NCBI GenBank assembly: GCA_003278195.1
Contig: QCGE01000005.1
Span: 38,265 to 102,264 of the forward strand
Origin: Prochlorococcus sp. AG-363-P08
Lineage (GTDB): Bacteria; Cyanobacteriota; Cyanobacteriia; PCC-6307; Cyanobiaceae
Length of the DNA stretch: 64,000 nt
Direction of reading: 5' to 3'
Shown here: piece after piece, positions 19,874-28,332 of the stretch
How positions within the stretch are numbered: the first letter of the stretch is position 1
How the letters are laid out: each line of letters opens with the position of its first letter
Position numbers and translations under genes: made by a program
Notes under the pieces: model-generated
Databases searched by the model: none
The model's input: the letters and a program-made list of their open reading frames with translations, nothing else
Told to the model about the DNA's origin: nothing

Positions 19874-20620
19874 TCATCTTTCTTGATGGTTTGGGCTTGA
19901 TCTAAAAACTTCTAGGACAAAAGCTGGAAGGGAGAGCATTCTCCTCCATCTTTTTGGCTCTTTAATGAGTCTATAAAGCCATTCGACATGGAGCTTTAGC
20001 ATCCAGTTAGGGGCTCTTTTTTTCGCACCTGACCATACATCAAAGCTGCCTCCCACTCCCATCCATATTCCTGAGGTCCCTGACCTTGCTTTCCATGACC
20101 AAATTTCCTGGTTTGGAGTTCCTAAGGCAACTAAGACAAGATCTGGAGATGATTTTTTTAGTGCTTTTTCTAGTCTTTGCCAAGAATCGTTGTTTTGGTA
20201 TCCGTGGATAGCCATAGAGATTTTTAGTTTTGGCATTTCTTGTAGGAGATTATTTTTTAGTTGGTTCATTACATGTGGAGTTGAGCCAACTAGAGCCACT
20301 TGCCAGCCATGGCATTCAGCATGAATTAACAGTGCCTTTGCCAATTCAATGCCAGGGGATTTGAAAACATTCCTTGTCTGTCTGCTAAGGGCCCATACCA
20401 CTCCGGCTCCATCAGGGATAACTAGATTTGCATTTCTAATCGCATCACTTAATTCATTATTTTCCTTGGCTTCCATGATCATCTCAACATTGAGAGTCAC
20501 AATTTGACCACCGCCGTCAGCGTGAAGCTTTATTGCTTCAAATAGGACATCCTTGCAAACGTCAATAGGAAATCCAAGAATGCTTATTCTTATACAGTTT
20601 TTGGGCCTTTTATTGGCCAT
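19874..20620 (-). CDS. WecG/TagA/CpsF-family glycosyltransferase
   Basis: The 248-residue protein belongs to the GT26 family that adds a second sugar (for example N-acetylmannosamine uronic acid or ManNAc) to undecaprenyl-linked GlcNAc. Signatures are PDGAGVVWALSRQTR, VALGTPNQEIWSWK and GVGGSFDVWSGAKKRAP with the conserved Asp/Gly. Such enzymes act after a WecA/TagO-type transferase, such as the GT4 protein at 3779-4906. The Gfo/Idh gene upstream on the same strand (63 bp away) may supply a sugar. The exact substrate cannot be read from the sequence. Confidence 0.9.
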   Translation of the reverse strand: MANKRPKNCIRISILGFPIDVCKDVLFEAIKLHADGGGQIVTLNVEMIMEAKENNELSDAIRNANLVIPDGAGVVWALSRQTRNVFKSPGIELAKALLIHAECHGWQVALVGSTPHVMNQLKNNLLQEMPKLKISMAIHGYQNNDSWQRLEKALKKSSPDLVLVALGTPNQEIWSWKARSGTSGIWMGVGGSFDVWSGAKKRAPNWMLKLHVEWLYRLIKEPKRWRRMLSLPAFVLEVFRSSPNHQER

Positions 20621-20683
20621 GAAGATTAGGTCATTGTGACCTTGAAGAAGGCCAAGAATACTTTTTTTGGAAGATTTTCCTCA

Positions 20684-21691
20684 TTAAATTGACTCTGGTA
20701 AAGAGATGCCTTCTTGAGCAGGATTCTCGACTGCTTGTTCAATTAGGTCTGCAAGTCTAAGAGCTCTAGAGGCTTGTTCACCATCTACTGCTGGGGTTTC
20801 TTTACCCCGAACGCATTGTAAGAAATGATCTAATTCAGCATATAAAGGTTCAATAGATGTCGTACTTACTTCTTCGACAAAACCATCATTCCTATATAAA
20901 AGTTCGCCATGGTCGGCTGAATACCATTCGTGAGCTCTGCGATGAATCTGCAATGTATGGTTTAGGAAGTCAGTTTCAACAAGACTTGCCCTGCAATGTG
21001 CGCTTAGATTTCTAATTTTTCTATGACTCATTTTGCTCGCTGTAAGGCTAGCAACAACACCATTTTCGAAACCTAAAGTTGCATTTACATAATCAAGAGG
21101 GCCGTCTTCACTGCGCCCACCTACTGCTGCTAAACGTACTACAGGTGCACTTGCTAGCTCTAAGACTAAGTCAAGATCATGAATCATTAAATCTAATACA
21201 ACAGAAACATCATTAGCCCTGTCCCCATGAGGACTATGGCGCCTTGCTTCTAGAACAACAACTTCTTCATTGGCTACGACTTTTATTAATTCACGAAACG
21301 CAGGATTGAACCTTTCAATATGACCGACTTGTAAAAGCCGCTTCGCTTTATTTGAAGCACTAATCAACTCGGCTGCTTCATCTTGGCTTGCTGCAATAGG
21401 TTTTTCGATTAATACATGTTTTCCTGCTTCTAGGCAGTCCATCCCCACGGGATGATGAAGAAGAGTAGGGACTGCTATGCAAACGGCTTCAACTTCGTTA
21501 AGTAGGTCTTTGTAGTTTTCAAACCACTTACAACCAAATTGCTCAGTAGCGAGATGTCCTCTTGTTGAATCTGGATCGGCTACACCAATTAGTTCTGCAT
21601 CTTTGAGCAAGCTCAAAACACGAGCATGATGCCAGCCCATATTGCCGATGCCAATGACACCTACCCTCACCGGAAATATTTGGTCGGGCAT
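20684..21691 (-). CDS. Gfo/Idh/MocA-family NAD(P)-dependent oxidoreductase
   Basis: The 335-residue protein has an N-terminal Rossmann fold (VGVIGIGNMGWHHARVL), the signature VLIEKPIAAS around residues 93-102 whose Lys is catalytic, and a C-terminal alpha/beta domain with HDLDLVLEL. This family oxidises or reduces sugars, inositols and UDP-sugars; the WecG/TagA-type neighbour suggests a UDP-sugar such as UDP-GlcNAcA (WlbA/WbpB-like), which is inference. It sits 38 bp downstream of the CNNM/CorC-like gene and may be co-transcribed with it. Confidence 0.87.
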   Translation of the reverse strand: MPDQIFPVRVGVIGIGNMGWHHARVLSLLKDAELIGVADPDSTRGHLATEQFGCKWFENYKDLLNEVEAVCIAVPTLLHHPVGMDCLEAGKHVLIEKPIAASQDEAAELISASNKAKRLLQVGHIERFNPAFRELIKVVANEEVVVLEARRHSPHGDRANDVSVVLDLMIHDLDLVLELASAPVVRLAAVGGRSEDGPLDYVNATLGFENGVVASLTASKMSHRKIRNLSAHCRASLVETDFLNHTLQIHRRAHEWYSADHGELLYRNDGFVEEVSTTSIEPLYAELDHFLQCVRGKETPAVDGEQASRALRLADLIEQAVENPAQEGISLPESI

Positions 21692-21729
21692 CGCACGGAC
21701 ATATGCGTTCTTTGATGAATTATCGGTGA

Positions 21730-23013
21730 TTAGGCCTCTGATTGATCTGTTTTTTTCAGAATAAGTCGTACCTGTTCAATCCGAGGTCCCTTCATTGCAG
21801 TTATTTCAAACTCAAGATCTTGATGATTTAGTGATTCTCCAGGGATTGGGACGTGTTGCAGTTTTTCTAGAAGGAATCCAGCGATTGTGTGATGACCATC
21901 TGCTTCTGGTAAATCCAAATGTAGTTGCCGATTGAGTTCGATAATTTCAAAATCACCGGCAATCAACCATTTACCAGGGTCGTCATCTTGTTGTTGGAGA
22001 GTTGGCACTTCATCATTTGCTTCTAGTTCATCTCCAACTATTTCTCCGGTTAGATCAGCCGCTGTGACTAAACCTTCTGTTCCTCCATGTTCATCTACAA
22101 CAATTAGGAATGGTTGCCCACTTCGTATCATCGGCAAAAGCTCTGCCAAGGTGCTGGTCTCAAGAACTCTTGGCGCAGGTTGTAGATAAGGCTCAAGAGG
22201 TGTATTTGCTGTCATTTCGCCTCTAGAGATAGGCTCAGCGAGATGTCTAAGATCAAGTACTCCTCGCACATCATCAAGGGATTCTCCAATCACAAGAAAG
22301 CGCGCATGCCTTGTTTCATGAACAGATTTCATTAGTTCTGAAAAACAAACTTTCACGGGAAGAGTCACCATCCCAGATCTAGGAACCATTACTTCTCGTA
22401 CTTGCGTGTCATGGAGTGCAAACACCCCTTCCAGAATATTTTTTTCATCAGGACGTAAGCCTGTCACCCCTCCTGTCTCAATAAGTGTTTCTAATTCGCC
22501 AGCAGATAATGCAGGTACTAGTGCATCCCATTTAGTTGATAGGCCTATCAATCGAAGTAACAAAGATGCAATAGCTTCTATAAAAACTAGTAATGGTGAT
22601 AGAGCTTTCATTACCGCCTCAAGTAAAGGCGCTAAAAGAAGAGCAGAAGATTCAGGTCGATTAAGGACGAGAGCTTTTGGGAGGATTCCAGCTAAAAGCG
22701 TTGAAAAGAGAACTAAAGCCAGAAAAAATCCTCCATCTAATAACTGACTGATTGAACTGTTGTTAGGCCACCAATTGTTCCCTAAACCATGGCCAAGCCA
22801 GCCAACTGCTACTAATGACAAAGTGCCTCCAAGTTGTGACACTAATAGGGCTCTTCTAAGACGACGTTGTAGACGATGAATAGCAACTGCCCCAGGCTTT
22901 TCTTCTTCGATGAGACCTTGTACACGACTCGGTCGAATACGCAAAAGTGCAATCTCAACAGCACCAAAAAATGCTGGAAGTGAGATCAAGATACCTAGGA
23001 TTATGAAAATCAT
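21730..23013 (-). CDS. CNNM/CorC-family membrane protein with CBS domains
   Basis: The 427-residue protein has the layout DUF21 (CNNM) transmembrane domain with 3-4 helices (residues ~1-150), a CBS pair (REVMVPRSGMVTLP around residue 208 and following, then LPMIRSGQPFLIVVDEHGG), and a C-terminal CorC/HlyC transporter-associated domain (WLIAGDFEIIELNRQL to the end). Family members handle Mg/Co or Na ions at the membrane; older annotation calls them haemolysins. The start ATG at 23013 is 13 bp downstream of the tRNA-Met gene, which is on the same strand. Confidence 0.88.
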   Translation of the reverse strand: MIFIILGILISLPAFFGAVEIALLRIRPSRVQGLIEEEKPGAVAIHRLQRRLRRALLVSQLGGTLSLVAVGWLGHGLGNNWWPNNSSISQLLDGGFFLALVLFSTLLAGILPKALVLNRPESSALLLAPLLEAVMKALSPLLVFIEAIASLLLRLIGLSTKWDALVPALSAGELETLIETGGVTGLRPDEKNILEGVFALHDTQVREVMVPRSGMVTLPVKVCFSELMKSVHETRHARFLVIGESLDDVRGVLDLRHLAEPISRGEMTANTPLEPYLQPAPRVLETSTLAELLPMIRSGQPFLIVVDEHGGTEGLVTAADLTGEIVGDELEANDEVPTLQQQDDDPGKWLIAGDFEIIELNRQLHLDLPEADGHHTIAGFLLEKLQHVPIPGESLNHQDLEFEITAMKGPRIEQVRLILKKTDQSEA

Positions 23014-23026
23014 TGATGGTTTTTAA

Positions 23027-23099
23027 TGGGGGTCGCGAGGATCGAACTCGCCTTAGCTGAATTATGAGTTCAGTGCATTCACCAGATTGCTAGACCCCC
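23027..23099 (-). tRNA. tRNA with CAT anticodon (tRNA-Met, or possibly tRNA-Ile2)
   Basis: Read on the minus strand, 73 bases fold into a cloverleaf. The acceptor stem pairs GGGGGTC with GACCCCC, with A as discriminator. The anticodon stem pairs CTGAA with TTCAG around loop CTCATAA, so the anticodon is CAT. The T-arm pairs GCGAG with CTCGC. The initiator hallmark (three G-C pairs at the base of the anticodon stem) is absent, so it is elongator Met or an Ile tRNA whose C34 is modified to lysidine; the primary sequence alone does not settle this. CCA is not encoded. Confidence 0.93.
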
Positions 23100-23206
23100 T
23101 GAACGGGTTACCTAAGTGCCTTTAAATGATATAGAAAGGCTCTAGATGAAAGAAAGTAATTGATGGGAGGGCAAACTAGTGGAATCTTCACCAATGGACC
23201 TTTCAA

Positions 23207-23791
23207 ATGAAACTTTCCCCCCAATTTAGTGAGGGAAACCGAGATGAGTTGCTTAACTTGCTTTCAAGATATGCATATCGTCAAGGAGAGTTCACTCTGT
23301 CCTCGGGGCTAAAAAGTAAACATTACGTAAATTGCAAGCCTGTAAGCCTTAGTGGCTTTGGGCTCTTCTTAATAAGCTTTGCTCTACTTGAATATGTTGA
23401 GCAGGATTCAGTTGCGGTAGCAGGCTTGACCTTAGGAGCAGATCCTTTGGTGAGTGGGGTTGCAATGATTGCTTCACAGGTTGATAGGTCAATCGATGCC
23501 TTAATTGTTCGGAAAGAGGCTAAAGGGCATGGAACTGGCGCTTGGCTTGAAGGACCAAGGCCGCCAAAAGGTAAGAAAATTACTGTTTTAGAGGATGTCG
23601 TGACTACAGGGGGCTCTTCATTAAAGGCTGTTCAGCGGTTAAGGGACGAAGGCTATGAGGTCTCTAGGGTGGTCACAATTGTTGATAGAGAAGAGGGAGG
23701 CCTATTAGCTATGAAGGCAGAGGAGATAGAGCTTATTAGCCTTTTTTCGCTGAATGAAATTGCTTCTAGGGCAAGTCAAATAAATCAATGA
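23207..23791 (+). CDS. pyrE: Orotate phosphoribosyltransferase
   Basis: PyrE joins orotate to PRPP to give OMP in pyrimidine synthesis. The 194-residue protein has the [16 protein letters not shown] start region, the substrate loop [10 protein letters not shown] and the PRPP motif [12 protein letters not shown] near residue 130. The gene overlaps the downstream ygfZ-like gene by 4 bp (ATGA), which suggests translational coupling. The length is normal. Confidence 0.95.
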   Translation: MKLSPQFSEGNRDELLNLLSRYAYRQGEFTLSSGLKSKHYVNCKPVSLSGFGLFLISFALLEYVEQDSVAVAGLTLGADPLVSGVAMIASQVDRSIDALIVRKEAKGHGTGAWLEGPRPPKGKKITVLEDVVTTGGSSLKAVQRLRDEGYEVSRVVTIVDREEGGLLAMKAEEIELISLFSLNEIASRASQINQ

Positions 23792-24627
23792 AAAACTCCT
23801 CAACTTTTTTGTGGCAAAAAGACCTCCCATTCTTTCGAATAGAGGGAGTCGGTAGTAAGGATTTTTTGCATGGTCAAACCACTGGGGATATAAAGCGCTT
23901 GTCTGATGGCCAAATTTTGCCCACTTGCTGGCTTGATCCTTCTGGCAAGGTTCGGTCTTTGTTAGAGATTTGCTTGGGGAATGGAGGGGCTGGCGTAGTT
24001 GTTTTAGGTGGTGATGGTATTGATGTTTTCAATGGCTTTTCAAATTCAATATTTCCTGCAGATCAATTAAAGATATTTTCTTTGTCTTCTATCAGAAGAG
24101 TGCAGAAGATTTCTTTGGATAGGCAATTGAAAGATGAGGTGATTTGGCTTGATTCGGAACACTCTCTTCCAGCATCGTGGCATAATCTTGATGTTGCTAA
24201 TATTGATTTAATAGAGCAGTGGAGAATTGAACAAGGATTGCCTATCTCGGAAGGTGAAATCAATGGGGATACAAATCCATTTGAGCTGGGCTTGAGAGAT
24301 TGGGTTGATTTAGATAAAGGTTGTTACTTAGGACAGGAAGCTATTGCAAAGTTGGCCAGATCAGGACAGTCAAAACAAATACTTAGGTGTTGGCAATCAG
24401 ATTTTTTTGTACAAAAAGGAGAGATTCTTTACGATTATAAATCTGATAAATCTTTACCTTCCAAGGCAGGATTAGTTACGTCTTCTATTGAAATTGGAAA
24501 AGGCAGAAAAACCATTGGACTTGCACTAGTTAGAAAAAGTTTCTCAGATATAAATGAATTAAAAATTTCAGGAAATTCCAAGAAAATAAGAATGACTAAA
24601 CCAAATAACTTTGTTGGCTTCTTGTAG
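23788..24627 (+). CDS. ygfZ: YgfZ/GcvT-like folate-binding protein
   Basis: The 279-residue protein has the YgfZ signature [13 protein letters not shown] near residues 177-189 and an [11 protein letters not shown] segment near residue 27, as in GcvT-fold proteins. YgfZ-type proteins use folate and help in Fe-S cluster assembly or repair of radical-SAM enzymes. It begins inside the pyrE stop (ATGA overlap) and converges on the nuclease gene with an 11-bp gap. The gene symbol is by family resemblance. Confidence 0.88.
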   Translation: MKNSSTFLWQKDLPFFRIEGVGSKDFLHGQTTGDIKRLSDGQILPTCWLDPSGKVRSLLEICLGNGGAGVVVLGGDGIDVFNGFSNSIFPADQLKIFSLSSIRRVQKISLDRQLKDEVIWLDSEHSLPASWHNLDVANIDLIEQWRIEQGLPISEGEINGDTNPFELGLRDWVDLDKGCYLGQEAIAKLARSGQSKQILRCWQSDFFVQKGEILYDYKSDKSLPSKAGLVTSSIEIGKGRKTIGLALVRKSFSDINELKISGNSKKIRMTKPNNFVGFL

Positions 24628-24638
24628 ATTCAGGCTCG

Positions 24639-26129
24639 TCAATCTTTATTGCAAAGATTAGGATGTAAATCTTCTTTCATAAGCCATGAAGCAACCTCCC
24701 AAGTGGCAAGACAGTCATCTTGATTGTAATTAAATATCCATTTGAGTAGATTTGCCTTTGTTTTTATCCTTTTATCTGATCTGTTCCAGTGACGCCACCA
24801 TAGCAATGCTTTCGCTCCATCAGCTCTTTGATTACTCCATTTAAATCCAAGCCAGGTTGCAACACTTTTTAAGCCATAACTACTTAGGGGCAGCCTCCAA
24901 GATCCAGTAAGTCTTTGGTGAACATCAATGAGCCTTTTTTTAAGAACAATGATTTCATTTTTTGTTGCACCTTCTTTCATGGCGATGCTAAATAAGCTCA
25001 CCGCTTCTGTCTCTCCATAGTGAAGAATAGGCCATTCAGGGTTAGTATAAAGTTTTTTCTTTATTCTTTCCCAAGGAGATACTTTGTTACTATTTTTGCC
25101 TTTTAGGATTAAAAGTGGATGATATTTAGCTTTCTTTATATCCCAACAACCATTAGTTCTTTTAAGACTCAAAAAACCATGTAAGAAATCATTTTTTTCA
25201 TCGGGATCAGATTCGATGTCATATAGAAAGACTCCTTCGGCTGAATTTAATTCGGGGATAGCAACTTTTTTATTTATTCTTTTAGCTTCCCCTTCCCATT
25301 GCACTTTCGCCTGCGCTATTAAGCCTGCAGCGGCCTCCCCATGTTGTATGCCGTAATTATTTAAAAGCAGACTTAGCGTTTTTGGATTGGCTATTGCCAG
25401 GCTTTTTAAGTCTTCTATTCCAATTTCATTAAGCATTTCACGTCTTCGCTGCCCTACCCCACTTACAACACTTAGGTGGCCTTCTTTAATAGCTTCAGCA
25501 TTACATATACCTTTCCAGGAACAAGTCGCGCACTTTCTTCTATCTGTTGCAAGAGGAGGAGGGATGTTGTTGGTCAGTTCAATATTCATTTTGGATAAAG
25601 AACTTGAAAGTTGCTTTTTAAGTGCTTCTGTGATTTCAATTTTCTCAAGTTGTAGTTTCCCTTGAGAATCCCCAACAGCTAAACCATGACTGATAGCTGC
25701 TTCTTGAAATGGTTCTAGCAACTTTGCTGTTATTGCTAAAGCCAAACGATGCTCCCTAGTAATTCGCCTTCCTTGTCGCGAAATAACGGGTATGTATGAG
25801 AACTCTCCCCATTTGCAGTTACCTGAAACTTTTTTCAGGAGAGTTGGATGTACCTCTAACTTATGAATGTTCATGTAGTTAGCCTTTAGTCTTATTCCAA
25901 TTACACTCTCTGCTCCCGCTATAAGGGCTTTGTGCCCTCTTTTAGGACTTTGCTTTAATAAGCAGTTGAAATGACGCTGTTGATGGTCAAGTTGTAATGA
26001 TCGGTGTGCTGTCCATATCCGTTTTGTTTGGTCGCCATAAAGGTCAAGCCAAGCCCTACGCCGACATTTGATCCAACTGCGAAGAAGTCGGTCCGTAAGT
26101 ACGTTTGGTTGAGAGGAGTTAAGCACCAT
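24639..26129 (-). CDS. TM0106-type RecB-like nuclease with Cas4-like cysteine cluster
   Basis: The 496-residue protein combines a Cas4/RecB-like N-terminal half with an RNase H-like C-terminal half. Four cysteines that could bind an Fe-S cluster are visible: one in the N-terminal KCRRRAWLDLYG and three in KCATCSWKGIC near residue 205. A helix-hairpin-helix-like stretch follows (RRREMLNEIGIEDLKSLA). The C-terminal part has FLYDIESDP with its Asp/Glu, LPLSSYGLKSVATWLG and NQDDCLATWEVA, typical of DnaQ-like exonucleases. The family is called TM0106 nuclease; its biological role is unknown. No CRISPR array or cas gene is in the window. Confidence 0.85.
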   Translation of the reverse strand: MVLNSSQPNVLTDRLLRSWIKCRRRAWLDLYGDQTKRIWTAHRSLQLDHQQRHFNCLLKQSPKRGHKALIAGAESVIGIRLKANYMNIHKLEVHPTLLKKVSGNCKWGEFSYIPVISRQGRRITREHRLALAITAKLLEPFQEAAISHGLAVGDSQGKLQLEKIEITEALKKQLSSSLSKMNIELTNNIPPPLATDRRKCATCSWKGICNAEAIKEGHLSVVSGVGQRRREMLNEIGIEDLKSLAIANPKTLSLLLNNYGIQHGEAAAGLIAQAKVQWEGEAKRINKKVAIPELNSAEGVFLYDIESDPDEKNDFLHGFLSLKRTNGCWDIKKAKYHPLLILKGKNSNKVSPWERIKKKLYTNPEWPILHYGETEAVSLFSIAMKEGATKNEIIVLKKRLIDVHQRLTGSWRLPLSSYGLKSVATWLGFKWSNQRADGAKALLWWRHWNRSDKRIKTKANLLKWIFNYNQDDCLATWEVASWLMKEDLHPNLCNKD

Positions 26130-26182
26130 TCGCAGAGATTAATCTCCTCTGTCTAGTCAAGTGATTCAGCGCTAAATCTTTC

Positions 26183-27646
26183 ATGGCTTCCAGACCGTTG
26201 CCACTAAGGCCTGCCCCTATCGAATTTGGAACAGATGGATGGCGTGGTGTTTTAGGAGTTGATATCACAATAGAAAGGCTTTTAAGGGTTGCGGCGGCTT
26301 CTGCTCAAGAACTTGCTTTTAGAGCTCCAAAGGAAATAGATAGCCGCACTATTGTGATTGGTTTTGATCGTCGCTTTTTGGCGCAAGAACTTGCTCAAGC
26401 GATTGCTTCTGCGGTTAGAGGAGTCGAGTTGAATCCTTTGATTGCTGCGACGCCTTTGCCGACACCAGCTTGTAGCTGGGCGGTTGTTAATCGGAAGGCG
26501 TTAGGTGCTCTTGTGATTACTGCAAGTCATAATCCGCCAGAGTGGTTAGGGCTGAAGATCAAGGGACCTTTTGGTGGTTCAGTAGAGGGAGATTTCACTA
26601 AAGCAGTAGAGAAAAGACTTTTAGCTGGAAGCAGAACTACTCCGATTGAGGCTAAAACTCAACAATTTGATGCTAGGGAAGAGCACCTTGATGGTTTGAG
26701 AGAAAAAATTAATCTTTCAGCTTTGCTTAAGCGGCTTAGGGAGATGGATTTGAAAATAATTGTTGACTCTATGCATGGCACTGCTTCTGGTTGTATTTCA
26801 GATCTTTTTGGCGAAGAAGGAAGTGATCTGATAGAGGAAATTCGTGTTGAGCGTGATCCCCTGTTTGGAGGGTTCCCACCAGAACCTCTTGCTGCATATT
26901 TGAAAGAGCTAATTGAGAAAGTTAAGGCTTCTAATGCTGCAGGACAAGCAACGGTCGGATTGGCATTTGATGGTGATGGGGACAGAATTGCTGCAGTTGA
27001 TGAAAATGGGAGGTTTTGTACTACACAGGTTTTGATGCCTTTATTAGTTGATTATTTAGGAAGAGCGAATGAGATGCCTGGATCTGTTGTGAAAACTGTT
27101 AGTGGGTCTGATTTGATGACGCGGGTAGCTAAATCACAGGGGAGGAAGGTGTTAGAGCTCCCAGTCGGATTTAAGTATATAGCTTCTGAAATGCTTTCTG
27201 GTGATGTACTTATTGGAGGTGAGGAATCTGGGGGCATCGGATTTGGAATGCATTTACCAGAGAGAGATGCATTATTTGCAGCTTTAATCCTTCTTGAATC
27301 AGTTGTTGACCGTGGTCTTCCATTAGGGGCTTATTTATCTTCTTTGCAGAAGGAATTTGGGTCTAATAGCTATTACGAAAGAATTGATCTTCGCCTAGCA
27401 AGTATGTCTTCCAGGCATCGATTAGAAGCTTTATTCAAAGAACAAACCCCTGTAAAGGTTGCCAACCAAATAGTAAAAGAAGTTATTTCTATAGATGGCA
27501 TCAAACTTCGTTTAGGAACTAATAATTGGTTGATGATGCGTTTTTCTGGAACTGAACCACTGTTAAGGCTCTATTGCGAGGCCCCTACCAAAAAAGAAGC
27601 TTTGAAAATATTGGAATGGGCAAAGGAATATGCAGAGAAAGCATGA
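26183..27646 (+). CDS. Phosphohexomutase (phosphoglucomutase/phosphomannomutase family)
   Basis: The 487-residue enzyme of the alpha-D-phosphohexomutase family moves phosphate between C6 and C1 of glucose or mannose. Visible signatures: FGTDGWRGV near residue 14, the phosphoserine loop ITASHNPPEWLG near residue 112, the metal site FDGDGDRIA near residue 262, the sugar-binding loop GGEESGGIG, and the phosphate-binding RFSGTEPLLRLY near the end. It feeds glycogen and UDP-/GDP-sugar synthesis, including presumably the capsule locus. It overlaps rdgB by 4 bp (ATGA). Confidence 0.93.
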   Translation: MASRPLPLRPAPIEFGTDGWRGVLGVDITIERLLRVAAASAQELAFRAPKEIDSRTIVIGFDRRFLAQELAQAIASAVRGVELNPLIAATPLPTPACSWAVVNRKALGALVITASHNPPEWLGLKIKGPFGGSVEGDFTKAVEKRLLAGSRTTPIEAKTQQFDAREEHLDGLREKINLSALLKRLREMDLKIIVDSMHGTASGCISDLFGEEGSDLIEEIRVERDPLFGGFPPEPLAAYLKELIEKVKASNAAGQATVGLAFDGDGDRIAAVDENGRFCTTQVLMPLLVDYLGRANEMPGSVVKTVSGSDLMTRVAKSQGRKVLELPVGFKYIASEMLSGDVLIGGEESGGIGFGMHLPERDALFAALILLESVVDRGLPLGAYLSSLQKEFGSNSYYERIDLRLASMSSRHRLEALFKEQTPVKVANQIVKEVISIDGIKLRLGTNNWLMMRFSGTEPLLRLYCEAPTKKEALKILEWAKEYAEKA

Positions 27647-28242
27647 CTAACTCTGAAAGTCCTTTGCGGCCATTGGTTCTTGCAAGTAGTAACTCTGGAA
27701 AAATTCAGGAATTCAAGAACTTATTGTCAAGTATGCCTTTAAACCTTCTTCTTCAGCCAGAGGGATTTTATGTGGAAGAAAATGGCGATACATTTTCAGA
27801 GAATGCTCAAAAAAAGGCAATTGCTGTTGCCAATGAAACAGGTGAGTGGGCACTTGCTGATGATTCTGGCCTTTGCGTCAAGGCGCTGAATGGGGGGCCA
27901 GGTGTTTATTCGGCCCGTTACGCCTCTAATGATCAAGAAAGAATTGCTCGGATGTTGAATGAATTAGAGGGAGTTATATATCGAGAAGCGTTTTTCAGTA
28001 CGGCCCTTTGTATCGCTTCTGAGGAGGGTGAAGTCTTGTTAGAAGTAGAAGGTGTTACGCATGGTGAAATAACTGTCAAGCCAAAAGGTAACTCAGGCTT
28101 TGGATATGATCCAATTTTTAGGGTTAAATCAGCTGGACTTACTTATGCAGAAATGTCATTACTCCAGAAAAGTATATATGGCCATAGAGGAAGAGCGTTT
28201 ATGCAGCTTAAGCCAAAATTGAAAAGATTACTATCTGGATGA
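27643..28242 (+). CDS. rdgB: XTP/dITP diphosphatase (RdgB/HAM1 family)
   Basis: This enzyme hydrolyses non-canonical purine triphosphates (ITP, XTP, dITP) and so cleans the nucleotide pool. The 199-residue product has LASSNSGKIQEF near the N-terminus, the metal-binding ALADDSGLCV near residue 68, PGVYSARYA, and GNSGFGYDPIF near residue 147. I choose the ATG at 27643, overlapping the stop of the phosphohexomutase; an in-frame codon at 27574 would add 23 residues that overlap the upstream gene and show no family similarity. Confidence 0.93.
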   Translation: MTNSESPLRPLVLASSNSGKIQEFKNLLSSMPLNLLLQPEGFYVEENGDTFSENAQKKAIAVANETGEWALADDSGLCVKALNGGPGVYSARYASNDQERIARMLNELEGVIYREAFFSTALCIASEEGEVLLEVEGVTHGEITVKPKGNSGFGYDPIFRVKSAGLTYAEMSLLQKSIYGHRGRAFMQLKPKLKRLLSG

Positions 28243-28332
28243 AGATCTAAAAAAAGATATCTTCGAGCTAAATAATGGTGATTGTCGAAAAATGACTAGA
28301 TTTACTTACTTTTATTGAGCACATTTGACTTG

